DNA of 64,000 bases, taken from contig NC_132931.1 in the NCBI RefSeq assembly GCF_047675955.1, positions 62,001-126,000 on the forward strand. The letters run 5' to 3'. A model generated the notes under the pieces. The model was not told the DNA's origin. It worked only from the letters and a program-made list of their open reading frames with translations, and did no database searches. Origin of the DNA: Chlorocebus sabaeus (lineage: Eukaryota; Chordata; Mammalia; Primates; Cercopithecidae). A program made the translations under genes and the position numbers. Numbering within the stretch: the stretch's first letter is position 1; each line of letters begins with the position of its first letter. Positions 52,838 to 62,793 of this stretch are shown piece after piece.

Positions 52838-53158
52838 GTCTTTCGATAAGACGGTTCTTGTGGAATTTGGAAAGTGATATTTGGAAGCTCTTAGACGGCT
52901 ATGGTGAAAAAGGAAATATCCTACCATAAAAACTGAAAAGAAGCTTCCTGAGAAACTGCTCTCTGTTCTGTTAATTCATCTCACAGAGTATCAGCTTTCC
53001 CATCAAGAAGCTTTTGCTAAGACTGTTCTTGTGGAATTTGGAAGGAGATATTTGGAAGAACTTAGAGGGCAATGGTGAAAAAGGAAATATCTTCAGTTAA
53101 AATCTGGAAAGAAGCTTTGTGAGAAACTGCTTTGTGTTTCCTTAATTCATCTCACAGA
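52838..53158 (+). repeat. 4-monomer-offset duplication, copy 2
   Basis: Partner of 52150-52470 with TTCGATAAGACGGTTCTTG at 52842 and the same following variants, ending in GAAGAACTTAGAGGGCAATGG against GAAAACCTTAGAGGGCAATGG in copy 1. It diverges again near 53158. Confidence 0.7.
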
Positions 53159-53959
53159 GTTAAAGCTTTCCCCTCAAGAAGCCTTTCGCTAAGACTGTTC
53201 TTGTGGAATTTGAAAAGTGATATTTGGAAGCCCATAGAAGGCAATGGAGAAAAAGGAAATATCTTCAGTTAAAAACTGAAAGGAAGCTTTCTGAGAAACT
53301 GCTTTGTGCTCTGTTAATTCATCTCACAGAGCTACAGCTTTCCCCTCAAGAAGTCTTTCGCTAAGACTGTTGTTGTGGAATTTGCAGAGTGATATTTGGA
53401 AGCCCTTAGAGGACAATGGTGAAAAAGAAAATATCTTCAGATAAAAACGGAAAAGAAGCTTTCTGAGAAACCGCACTCTGTTCAGTTAATTCATCTCACG
53501 GAGTTACAGATTTCCCCTCAAGAAGCCTTTCGCTAAGTCTCTTCTTGTGGAATTTGCAAAGTGATATTTGGAAGCCCATAGAGGGATACGGTGAAAAAGG
53601 AAATATCCTTAGATAAAAACTGAAAAGAAGCTTTCTGAGAAACTGCACTCTGTTCTTTTAATTCATCTCACAGAGTTACAGGTTTCCCCTCAAGAAGCCT
53701 TTCGCTAAGACTGTTCATGTGGAATTTGGAAAGTGATATTTGGAAGCCCTTAGAGGGCAATGGTGAAAAAGGAAATATTTTCAGTTACAAACTGGAAAGA
53801 AGCTTTCTGAGAAACTGCTTTGTGTTCTGTTAATTCATCTCACAGAGTTACAGTTTTCGCCTCAAGAAGCCTTTCGGAAATGGTGTTCTTGTGGAATTTG
53901 AAAAGTGATATTTTGAAGCCCAAGAGGGCAACGGTGAAAAAGGAAATATCTTCAGTTAA

Positions 53960-54420
53960 AAACAGGACAGAAGCTTTCTGAGAAATTGGTTTGTGTTCTG
54001 TCAATTCATCTCACAGAGTTACAGCTTTCCACACAGGAAGTCGTTCGCTGAGACTGTTCTTGTGGAATTTTCGATTGATATTTGGAAGCCCATAGAGGGC
54101 AATGGTGAATAAGGAAATATCTTCAGTTATAAACTGTAAAGAAGCTTTCTGAGAAACTGTTCTCTGTTCTGTTAATTCATCTCACAGAGTTACACCTTTC
54201 CCCTCAAGAAGCCTTTCGCTAAGACTGTTCTTGTGGTATTTGTAAAGTGATATTTGGGAGCCGATAGAAGGCAATGGTGAAAAAGGAAATATCTCAATTA
54301 AAACCTGGAAAGAAGCTTTCTGAGAAACTGCTGTGTGTTCTGTTAATTCTTCTCACAGGGTTTCAGCTTTCCCCTCAAGAAACCATTCGTTAAGACTGTT
54401 CTTGTGGAATTTGCAAAGTG
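53960..54420 (+). repeat. 18-monomer-offset duplication, copy 1
   Basis: Shares with 57200-57815 the variants GTTCGCTGAGACTG, AAACTGTAAAGAAGC, GAGTTACACCTTTCCCC, TTGTGGTATTTGTAAAGTG, GAAGGCAATGG and AATTCTTCTCACAG in the same order. The offset at TGGTATTTG is 3397 bp, which becomes about 3088 bp or 18 monomers after removing the intervening Alu. GTATTTGTAAAG or close relatives also occur near 56945 and 59345. Confidence 0.7.
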
Positions 54421-54985
54421 ATTTTTGGAAGCCCATACAGGGCTATGGTGAAAAAGGAATTATCCTAAGATAAAAACTGAAAACAAGCTTTCTGAGAAAC
54501 TGCATTGTGCTCTGTTAATTCATCTCACAGAATTACACCTTTCCCCTCAAGAAGGCTTTCACTAAGACTGTTTGTGGAATTTGCAAAGTGATATTTGGAA
54601 GCCCAGAGAGGGCAATGTTGAAAAAGGATATATCTTCAGTTAAAAACTGGAAAGAAGCTTTCTGAGAAACTGCTGTGTGTTCTGTTAATTCATCTCACAG
54701 AGTTACACCTTTCCCCTCAAGAAGCCTTTCGCTAAGACTGTTCTTGTCGAATTTGCAAAGGTCTATATTCAAGCCCATAGAGGGCTACGGTGAAAAAGGA
54801 AATATCCTGAGATAAAAACTAAAAAGAAGCTTTCTGAAAAACTGCTCTCTGTTCTGTTAATTCATCTCACAGAGTTACAGCTTTCCCATCAAGAAGACTT
54901 TCGCTAAGACTGTTCTTGTGGAATTTGGAAAGTAATATTTGGATGCCCATAGAGGGCAACGGTGAAAAAGGAAATATCTTCAGTT

Positions 54986-54994
54986 AAGAACTGG
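54986..54994. repeat. Target-site duplication, left copy, second Alu
   Basis: AAGAACTGG precedes the Alu; AAGAATTGG follows the tail at 55295-55303. The pair is only 9 bp and has one C/T difference, and the right copy overlaps the A tail. It is a plausible but weak duplicate. Confidence 0.6.
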
Positions 54995-55296
54995 AGCCGG
55001 GCGCGGTGGCTCAAGCCTGTAATCCCAGCACTTTGGGAGGCCGAGACAGGTGGATCACGAGGTCAGGAGATCGAGACCATCCTGGCTAACTCGGTGAAAC
55101 CCCGTCTCTACCAAAAAATACAAAAAACTAGCCGGGCGACGTGGCGGGCGCCTGTATTCACAGCTACTCGGGAGGCTGAGGCAGGAGAATGGCGTAAACC
55201 TGGGAGGCAGAGCTTGCAGTGAGCTGAGATCCGGCCACTGCACTCCAGCCTGGGCGACAAAGCAAGACTCCGTCTCAAAAAAAAAAAAAAAAAAAA
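54995..55296 (+). mobile_element. Near-full-length AluY, Old World monkey type, plus orientation
   Basis: A complete Alu starts at (A)GCCGGGCGCGGTGGCTCA, has both arms and the central CAAAAAATACAAAAAAC linker, and ends in an A20 tail (55277-55296). It differs from AluY at only a scattering of sites (for example GTATTCACAGC for GTAGTCCCAGC and CTACCAAAA for CTACTAAAA). GATCCGGCCACTGCACTCC and GGCGTAAACC fit AluYR-like subfamilies of Old World monkeys as I recall them; the subfamily cannot be settled by eye. It splits an alpha monomer between AACTGG and TAAGAAGC. It looks much younger than the Alu at 27899. Any reading frame in it, on either strand, is Alu-derived. Confidence 0.97.
55007..55078 (+). 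promoter_or_regulatory. Internal Pol III promoter (A and B boxes) of second Alu
   Basis: TGGCTCAAGCC at 55007-55017 matches the Alu A box (TGGCTCACGCC) with one change, and GATCGAGACC at 55069-55078 is the AluY-type B box. Both being present means the element retains the parts of its own promoter. Real transcription would depend on flanking sequence and chromatin, and satellite heterochromatin is normally silent. Confidence 0.6.
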
Positions 55297-55303
55297 GAAT
55301 TGG
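55295..55303. repeat. Target-site duplication, right copy, second Alu
   Basis: AAGAATTGG, matching the left copy at 8 of 9 positions, with its first two A shared with the poly-A tail. Alpha satellite then resumes with TAAGAAGCTTTCTGAG. Confidence 0.6.
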
Positions 55304-55781
55304 TAAGAAGCTTTCTGAGAAACTGCTTTATGTTCTGTTAATTCATCTCACAGAGTTACAGCTTTCCCCTCAAGAAGCCTTTCGCTAAGACTGTTCTTGT
55401 GGAATTTGCAAAGTGATATTTGAAAGCCCATAGAGGGCAATGGAGAAAAATAAAATATCTACAGTTAAAACCTGGAAAAAAGCTTTCTCAGAAACTTCTC
55501 TCTGTTCTGTTAATTCATCTCACAGAGTTACAGCTTTACCCTGGAGAAGCCTTTCGCTAAGACTGTTCATGTGGAATTTGCAAAGTGATATTTGGAAGCC
55601 CTTACATGGCAATGGTGAAAAAGAAAATATGTTCAGTTAAAAACGGAAAAGAAGCTTTCTGAGAAACTGCACTCTGTTCTGTTAATTCATCTCACAGAGT
55701 TAGAGCTTTCCCCTCAAGAAGCCTTTCGCTAAGACTGTTCTTGTGGAATTTGCAAAGTGATATTTGGAAGCCCATAGAGGG

Positions 55782-55798
55782 CTATGGTGAAAAAGGAA
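55782..55798 (+). promoter_or_regulatory. pJ-alpha / A-box motif in block 2 (representative exact copy)
   Basis: CTATGGTGAAAAAGGAA is the exact complement form of the pJ-alpha consensus. Block 2 monomers with CTATGG or CTACGG keep the motif exactly; the frequent CAATGG variant carries one change in it. Confidence 0.72.
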
Positions 55799-57199
55799 AT
55801 ATCTTCCGTTAAAAACTGGAAAGAAGCTTTCTGAGAAACTGCTTTGTGTTCTGTTAATTCATCTCACAGAGTTACAGCTTTCCCCTCAAGAAGCCTTTCG
55901 CTAAGGCTGTTCTTGTGGAATTTCCAAGTGATATTTGGAAGCCCATAGAGGGCAATGGTGAAAAAGGAAATATCTTCAGTTAAAAACTGAACAGAATCTT
56001 TCTGAGAAACTACACTCTGTTCTGTTAATTCATCTCACAGAGTTACAGCTTTCCCCTCAATAAGTCTTTCGCTAAGACTGTTCTTGTGGAATTTGAAAAG
56101 TGATATTTGGAAGCCCATACAGGGCTACGGTGAAAAAGGAAATATCCTAAGATAAAAACTGAAAAGAAGCTTTCTGAGAAACCGCTCTCTGTTCTGTTAA
56201 TTCATCTCACAGAGTTACAGCATTCCCCTCAAGAATCCTTTCCCTAAGACTGTTCTTGTGGTATTTGCAAAGTGATACTTGGAAGCCCATAGAGGGCAAT
56301 GGTGAAAAAGGAAATATCTTCATTAAAAACTGAAAAGAAGCTTTCTTAGAAACTGCTTTGTGCTCTGTTAATTCATCTCACGGGGTTACAGATTTCCTCT
56401 CAAGAAGCCGTTCGCTAGGACTGTTCCTGTGGGATTTGGAAAGGGATATTTGGAAGCCCATAGAGGGCAATGGGGAAAAAGGAAATGTCTTCATTAAAAA
56501 CCGAAAAGAAGCTTTCTGAGAAACTGCTTTGTGTTCTGTTAATTAATCTCACAGAGTTACAGCTTTCCCATCAGGAAGCCTTTCGCTAAGGCTGTTCCTG
56601 TGGAATTTGGAAAGTGATATTTGGAAGCCCTTATAGAGCAATGGTGAAAAAGGAAATATCTGCAGTTAAAAACTGGAAAGAAGCTTTCTGAGAATCTCCT
56701 TGGTGTTCTGTTAACTCATCTCACAGAGTTACAGCTTTCCCCTCAAGAAGCCTTTCGCTAAGTGTGTTCTTGTGGAATTTGCAAACTGATATTTGGAAGC
56801 CCATAGAGGGCAATGGTGAAAAAGGAAATATCCAAAGACAAAAACTGAAAAGAAGCTTTCTGAGAAACTGTTCTCTGTTCTTTTAATTCATGTCACAGAA
56901 TTACAGGTTTCCCCTCAAGAAGCCTTTCGCTAAGACTGTTCTTGTGGTATTTGTAAAGTGATATTTGGAAGCCGATAGAAGGCAATGGTGAAAAAGGAAA
57001 TATCTTTAGTTAAAACCTGGAAAGAAGCTTTCTGAGAAACTGCTTTGTGTTCTGTTAATTCATCTCACAGCGTTACATCTTTCCCCACAGGAAGCCGTTC
57101 GCTAAGACTGTTCTTGTGGAATTTGCAAAGTGATATTTGGAAGCCCTTAGAGGGCACTGGTGAAAAAGGAAACATCTTCAGTTAAAAACTGGACAGAAG

Positions 57200-57815
57200 C
57201 TTTCTGAGAAACTGCTTTGTGTTCTGTTATTTCATCTCACAGATTTACAGCTTTCCACTCAGGAAGCCGTTCGCTGAGACTGTTCTTGTGAAATTTGCAA
57301 GTGATATTTGGAAGCCCTAGAGGGAAATGGTGAAAAAGGAAATATCTTGAGTTAAAAACTGAACAGAAGCTTTCTGAGAATCTGCACTCTGTTCCGTTAA
57401 TTCATCTAACAGAGTTACATCTTTCCCTTCAAGAAGCCTTTCGCTAAGACTGTTCTTGTAGAATTTGCAAAGTGTTATTTGGAAGCCCATAGATGGCAAT
57501 GTTTGAAAAGGCAATATCTTCAGTTACAAACTGTAAAGAAGCTTTCTGAGAAACTGTTCTCTGTTCTATTAATTCATCTCACAGAGTTACACCTTTCCCC
57601 TCAAGAAGCCTTTCGCTAAGACTGTTCTTGTGGTATTTGTAAAGTGATATTTGGAAGCCGATTGAAGGCAATGGTGAAAAAGGAAATATCTTCAATTAAA
57701 ACCTGGAAAAAAGCTTTCTGAGAAACTGCTGTGTGATCTGCTAATTCTTCTCACAGAGTTTCAGTTTTCTCCTCAAGAAGACTTTCGCTAAGACTGTTCT
57801 TGTGGAATTTGCAAA
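57200..57815 (+). repeat. 18-monomer-offset duplication, copy 2
   Basis: Partner of 53960-54420. It carries TTCGCTGAGACTG near 57270, AAACTGTAAAGAAGC near 57526, TTGTGGTATTTGTAAAG at 57628 and CTAATTCTTCTCACAG near 57739. It contains no Alu. Confidence 0.7.
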
Positions 57816-60800
57816 GTGATGATTGGAAGCCCATAGAGGGCTATGGTGAAAAGGAAATATCCTAAGATAAAAACTGAAAAGAAGCTTTCTGAGAAACTGA
57901 TTTGTGTTCCCTTAATTCATCTCACAGAGTTACACCTTTACAATCAAGAAGCCGTTCGCTAAGACTGTTCTTGTGGAAATTGGAAGGTGATATTTGGAAG
58001 CCCATAGAGGGCAATGGTGAAAAAGGAAATATCTTCAGTTAAAACCTGGAAAGAAGCTTTCTGAGAAACTTTTTGGCGTTCCGTTAATTCACCTCACAGA
58101 GTTACAGCTTTCCCCTCAAGAAGTCTTTCGCTAAGACTGTTCTTGTGGAATTTGAAAAGTGATATTTGGAAGCCCATAGAGGGCAATGGTGAAAAAGGAA
58201 ATATCTTCAGTTAAAAACTGAAAAGCAGCTTTCTGAGAAACTGCTTTGTGTTCTGTTAATTCATATCACAGAGTTACAGCTTTCTCTTCAAGAAGACGTT
58301 CGCTACGACTGTTCTTGTGGGATTTGGAAAGTGATATTTGGAAACCCACAGAGGGCAGTGGTGAAAAAGGAAATATCTTCATTAAAAACTAAAAGAAGGT
58401 TTCTGAGAAACTGCTTTGTGTTCTGTTAATTCATCTCACAGCGTTACATCTTTCCCCACAGGAAGCCGTTCCCTAAGACTGTTCTTGTGGAATTTGCAAA
58501 GTGATATTTGAAGGCCCATAGAGGGCTATGCTGATAAAGGAAATATCCTAAGATAAAAACTGAAAAGAAGCTTTCTGAGAAACTGCACTCCGTTCTGTTA
58601 ATTCAACTTACAGAGTTACAGCTTTCCCATCAGGAAGCCTTTCGCTAAGACTGTTCTTGTGGAATTTGGAAAGTGATATTTGGAAGCCCATAGAGGGCTA
58701 TGGTAAAAAAGGAAATATCTTCAGTTAAAAACTGCAAAGAAGCTTTCTGAGAAACTGCTTTGTGTTCTGTTAATTCATCTCACAGAGTTAAAACTTTCTC
58801 CTTAAGAAGCCGTTCGCTAGGACTCTTTTTGTGGGATTTGCAAAGTGATATTTGGAAGCCCATAGAGGGCAACGGTGAAAAAGGAAATATCTTCATTAAA
58901 AACTGAAAAGAAGCTTAATGAGAATCTGCTTTGTGTTCTCTTAATTCATCTCACCGAGTTACAGCTTTCTCCTCAAGAAGCCTTTCGCTAAGACTGTTCT
59001 TGTGGAATTTGCAAAGTGATATTTGGAAGCCCATAGAGGGCTACGGTGAAAAAGGAAATATCCTAAGATAAAAACGGAAAAGAAGCTTTCTGAGAAACTA
59101 CTCTCTGTTCTGTTAATTCATCTCAGAGAGTTACAGCTTTCCTACCAAGAAGCCTTTCGTTAAGACTGTTCTTGTGGAATTTGCAAAGTGATATCTGGAA
59201 GCCCATAGAGGGCAATGGTGAAAAACGAATTATCTTCAGATAAAAACTGAAAAGAAGCTTTCTGAGAAACTGTTCTCTGTTCTGTTAATTCATCTCCCAG
59301 AGTTACAACTTTGCCCTCAAGAGGCCTTTCGCTACGTCTCTTCTTGTGATATTTGTAAAGTAATATTTGGAAGCCGATAGAAGGCTATGGTGAAAAAGGA
59401 AATATCTTCACTTAAAACCTGGAAAGAAGCTTTCTGAGAAAGTGCTTTGTGTTCTGTTAATTGATCTCACAGAGTTACAGCTTTCCCCACAAGAAGCCGT
59501 TCGCTAAGAATGTTCTTGTGGAATTTGCAAGTGATATTTGGAAGCCCAAATAAGGCAATGGTGAAAAACGAAATAATTTCAGTTAAAACCTGGAAGGAAG
59601 CTTTCTGAGAAACTACTTTGTGTTCTGTTAATTCTTCTCACAAAGTTACAGATTTACCCTCAAGTAGCCTTTCGCTAAGACTGTTTTTTTGTAATTTGGA
59701 AAGTGATATTTGGAAACCCAGAGAGGGCAACGGTGAAAAAGGAAATATCTTCAGTTACAAACTGGACAGAAGCTTTATGAGAAACTACTTTGTGTTCTGT
59801 TAATTCTTCTCACAGAGTTACACCTTTCCCCTTAAGAAGCCTTTCGATAAGACTGTTCTTGTGGAATTTACAAGTGATATTTGGAAGCCCATTGGAGGCA
59901 ATGGTAAAAAAGGAAATATCTTCAGTTAAAAACTGAACAGAAGCTTTCTGATAAACTTCTTTGTGTTCTGTTAATTCATCTCACAGAGTTACAGCATTCC
60001 CCTCAAAAATCCTTTCGCTAAGACGGTTCTTGTGGAATTTGCAAAGTGATATTTGGAAGCCCAAGAGGGCTGTGGTGAAAAAGGAAATATCCTAAGATAA
60101 AAATTGAAAAGAAAATTACTGAGAAACTGCTCTCTGTTCTGTTAATTCATCTCACAGAGTTACAGCTTGCCCATTAAGAAGCCTTTCGCTAAGACTGTTC
60201 TTGTGGAATTTGGAAAGTGATATTTGGAAGCCTATAGAGAGCAATGGTGAAAAAGGAAATATCTTCAGTAAAAACCTGGAAAGAAGGTTTCTGGGAAATT
60301 ACTTTGTGTTCTAATAATTCTTCTCACAGAGTTACAGGTTTCCCCTCAAGCAGCCTTTCGCTACGACTGTTCTTGTGGAATTTGAAAAGTGATATTTTTA
60401 AGTCCATAGAGGGCAATGGTGAAAAAGGAACTATCTTCAGTTAATAACTGGAAAGAAACTTTCTGAGATACTGCTTTGTGTTCTGTTAATTCATATCTCA
60501 GAGTTACAGCTTTCCACTCATAAAGCCGTTCGCTAAGACTGTTCTTGTGGAATTTGAAAAGTGATATTTGGAAACCATTAGTGGGTATGGTGAAAAAGGT
60601 AATATCCTAAGATAAAAACTGGAAAGAAGCTTTCTGAGAAACTGCTTTGTGTTCTGCTAATTCATCTCACAGAGTTACAGCTTTCTTTTCAAGAAACCTT
60701 TCGATAAGACTGTTCTTGTGGAATTTGCAAAGTGATAATTTGTAGCCCATAGAGGGAAATGGTGAAAAAGGAAATATCTTCAGTTAAAAACTGGAAAGAA

Positions 60801-61079
60801 GCTTTCTGAGAAGCTACACTCTCTTCTGTTAATTCATCTCACGGATTTACAGCTTTCTACTCAAGAAGCCGTTCGCTAAGACTGTTCTTGTGGAATGTGC
60901 AAAGTGATATTTGGAAGCCCATAAAGGGCCATGGAGAAAAAGGAAATATCCTAAGATAAAAACTGAAAAGAAACTTTCTGAGAAACTGCTCTCTGTTCTG
61001 TTAATTCATCTCACAGAGTTACAGCTTTCCCATCAAAAATCCATTCGCTGAGACTGTTCTTGTGGAATTTGGAAAGTGA

Positions 61080-61250
61080 TATTTGGAAGCCCTTAGAGGG
61101 TATGGTGAAAAAGGAAATATCCTAAGATAAAAACTGGAAAGAAGCTTTCTGAGAAAATGCTTTGTGTTCTGTTAATTCATCTCACAGAGTTACAGCTTTC
61201 CCCACAAGAAGCCGTTCGCTAAGACTGTTCTTGTGGAATTTGCAAAGTGA
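61080..61250 (+). repeat. 9-monomer-offset monomer pair, copy 1
   Basis: CCCTTAGAGGGTATGGTGAA (with a 1-bp deletion before TATGG), GAGAAAATGCTTTG and TTTCCCCACAAGAAG occur together here and again 1543 bp later (about nine monomers). The shared deletion plus two other variants mark a common origin. Confidence 0.68.
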
Positions 61251-62622
61251 TATTTGGAAGCCCATAGAGGGCAATGGTGAAAAAGTAAACATCTTCCGTT
61301 AAAAACTGGAAAGAAGCTTTCAGAGAAACTGCACTCTGTTCTTTTAATTCTTCTCACAGAGCTACAGCTTTCCCATCAAGAAGCCTTTCGGTAAGACTGT
61401 TCTTGTGGAATTTGCAAAGTGATATTTGGAAGCCCTTAGGGGGCTATGGTAAAAAAGGAAATATCCTAAGAAAAAAACTGAAAACAAGCCTTCAGAGAAA
61501 CTGCTCTCTGTTCTGTTAATTCATTTCACAGAGTTACAGCTTTCCCATCAAGAAGCCTTTCGCTAAGACTGTTGTTGTGGAATTTGGAAAGTGATATTTG
61601 GAAGCCTATAGAGGGCAATGGTGAAAAATTAAATATCTTCAGTTAAAACCTCTAAAGGAGTTTTCTGAGAAATTATTTTGTATTCTTATAATGCTTCTCA
61701 CAGAGTTACTGCTTTCCCCTCAAGAAGCCTTTCTCTAAGACTGTTCTTGTGGAATTTGGAAAGTGATATTTGGAAGTCCATAGAGGGCTATGGTGAAAAA
61801 GGAAATATCTTCAATTAATACTTGGAAAGAAGCTTTCTGAGAAACCACTTTGTGTTCTGTTAATTCTTCTCACAGACTTAGAGCTTTCCCCTCAAGAAAC
61901 CTTTCGCTAAGACTGTTCTTGTGGAATTTGCAAGTGATATTTGGAAGCCCATAAAGGGCAATGGTGAAAAAGGAAATATCTTCAGTTAAAAACTGGAAAG
62001 AATCTTTCTGAGAAACTGCTGCGTGTTCTGTTAACTCATCTCACAGAGTTACAGCTTTCCCCTCAAGAAGCCTTTCGGTAAGACTTTTCTTGTGGAATTT
62101 GCAAAGTGATATTTGGAAGCCCATAGAGGGCTATGATGAAAAAGGAAATATCCTAAGATAAAAATTTAAAAGATGCTTTCTGAGAAACTGCTCTCCCTTC
62201 TGTTAATTCATCCCACAGAGTTACAGCTTTCAAATCAAGAAGCCTTTCACTGAGACTGTTCTTGTGGAATTTGGAAAGTGATATTTGGAAGCCCATTGAG
62301 GACAATGGTGAAAAAGAAAATATCTTCAGTTAAAAACATGAAAGAAGCTTTCTGAGAAACTGCTTTGTGTTCTGCTAATTCATCTCACAGAGTTACAGCT
62401 TTCCCCTCAAGAAACCTTTCGCTAAGAGTGTTCTTGTGGAATTTGAAAAGTGATATTTGGAATCCCTGAGGGGGCAATGGTGAAAAAGGAAATATCTTCA
62501 GTTAATAACAGGAAAGAAGCTTTCTGAGAAACTGTTTTGTGTTCTGATAATTCATATCACAGACTTACAGCTTTCCACTCATGAAGCCGTTCGCTAAGAC
62601 TGTTTTGTGGAATTTGCAAAGT

Positions 62623-62793
62623 GATATTTGGAAGCCCTTAGAGGGTATGGTGAAAAAGGAAATTCCTAAGATAAAAACTGGAAAGAAGCTTTCTGAGAAA
62701 ATGCTTTGTGTTCTGTTAATTCACCTCACAGAGTTACAGCTTTCCCCACAAGAAGTGGTTCGCTAAGATTGTTCTTGTGGAATTTGCAAAGTG
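62623..62793 (+). repeat. 9-monomer-offset monomer pair, copy 2
   Basis: Partner of 61080-61250 with the same GAGGGTATGG deletion at 62641 and GAGAAAATGCTTTG. The monomer just before it (CCACTCATGAAGCCG at 62575) resembles CCACTCATAAAGCCG at 60514, 2061 bp or 12 monomers away, so two different source registers meet here. Confidence 0.65.

Noticed and set aside
54962..55243. Open frames of 86 codons (plus) and 62 codons (minus) over 55 kb
   Set aside because: Both lie in the Alu. Their peptides (for example RARWLKPVIPALWEAE on plus) are familiar Alu translation artefacts.
684..62766. Dozens of 60-95 codon open frames with similar products (such as GFQISLCKFHKNS or CSVNSSHRVTAFPS)
   Set aside because: They are translations of the satellite monomer itself on one or other strand. 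Because 172 is not a multiple of 3, a frame shifts at each monomer and none stays open much beyond one and a half monomers. There is no promoter, splice or codon-use support.
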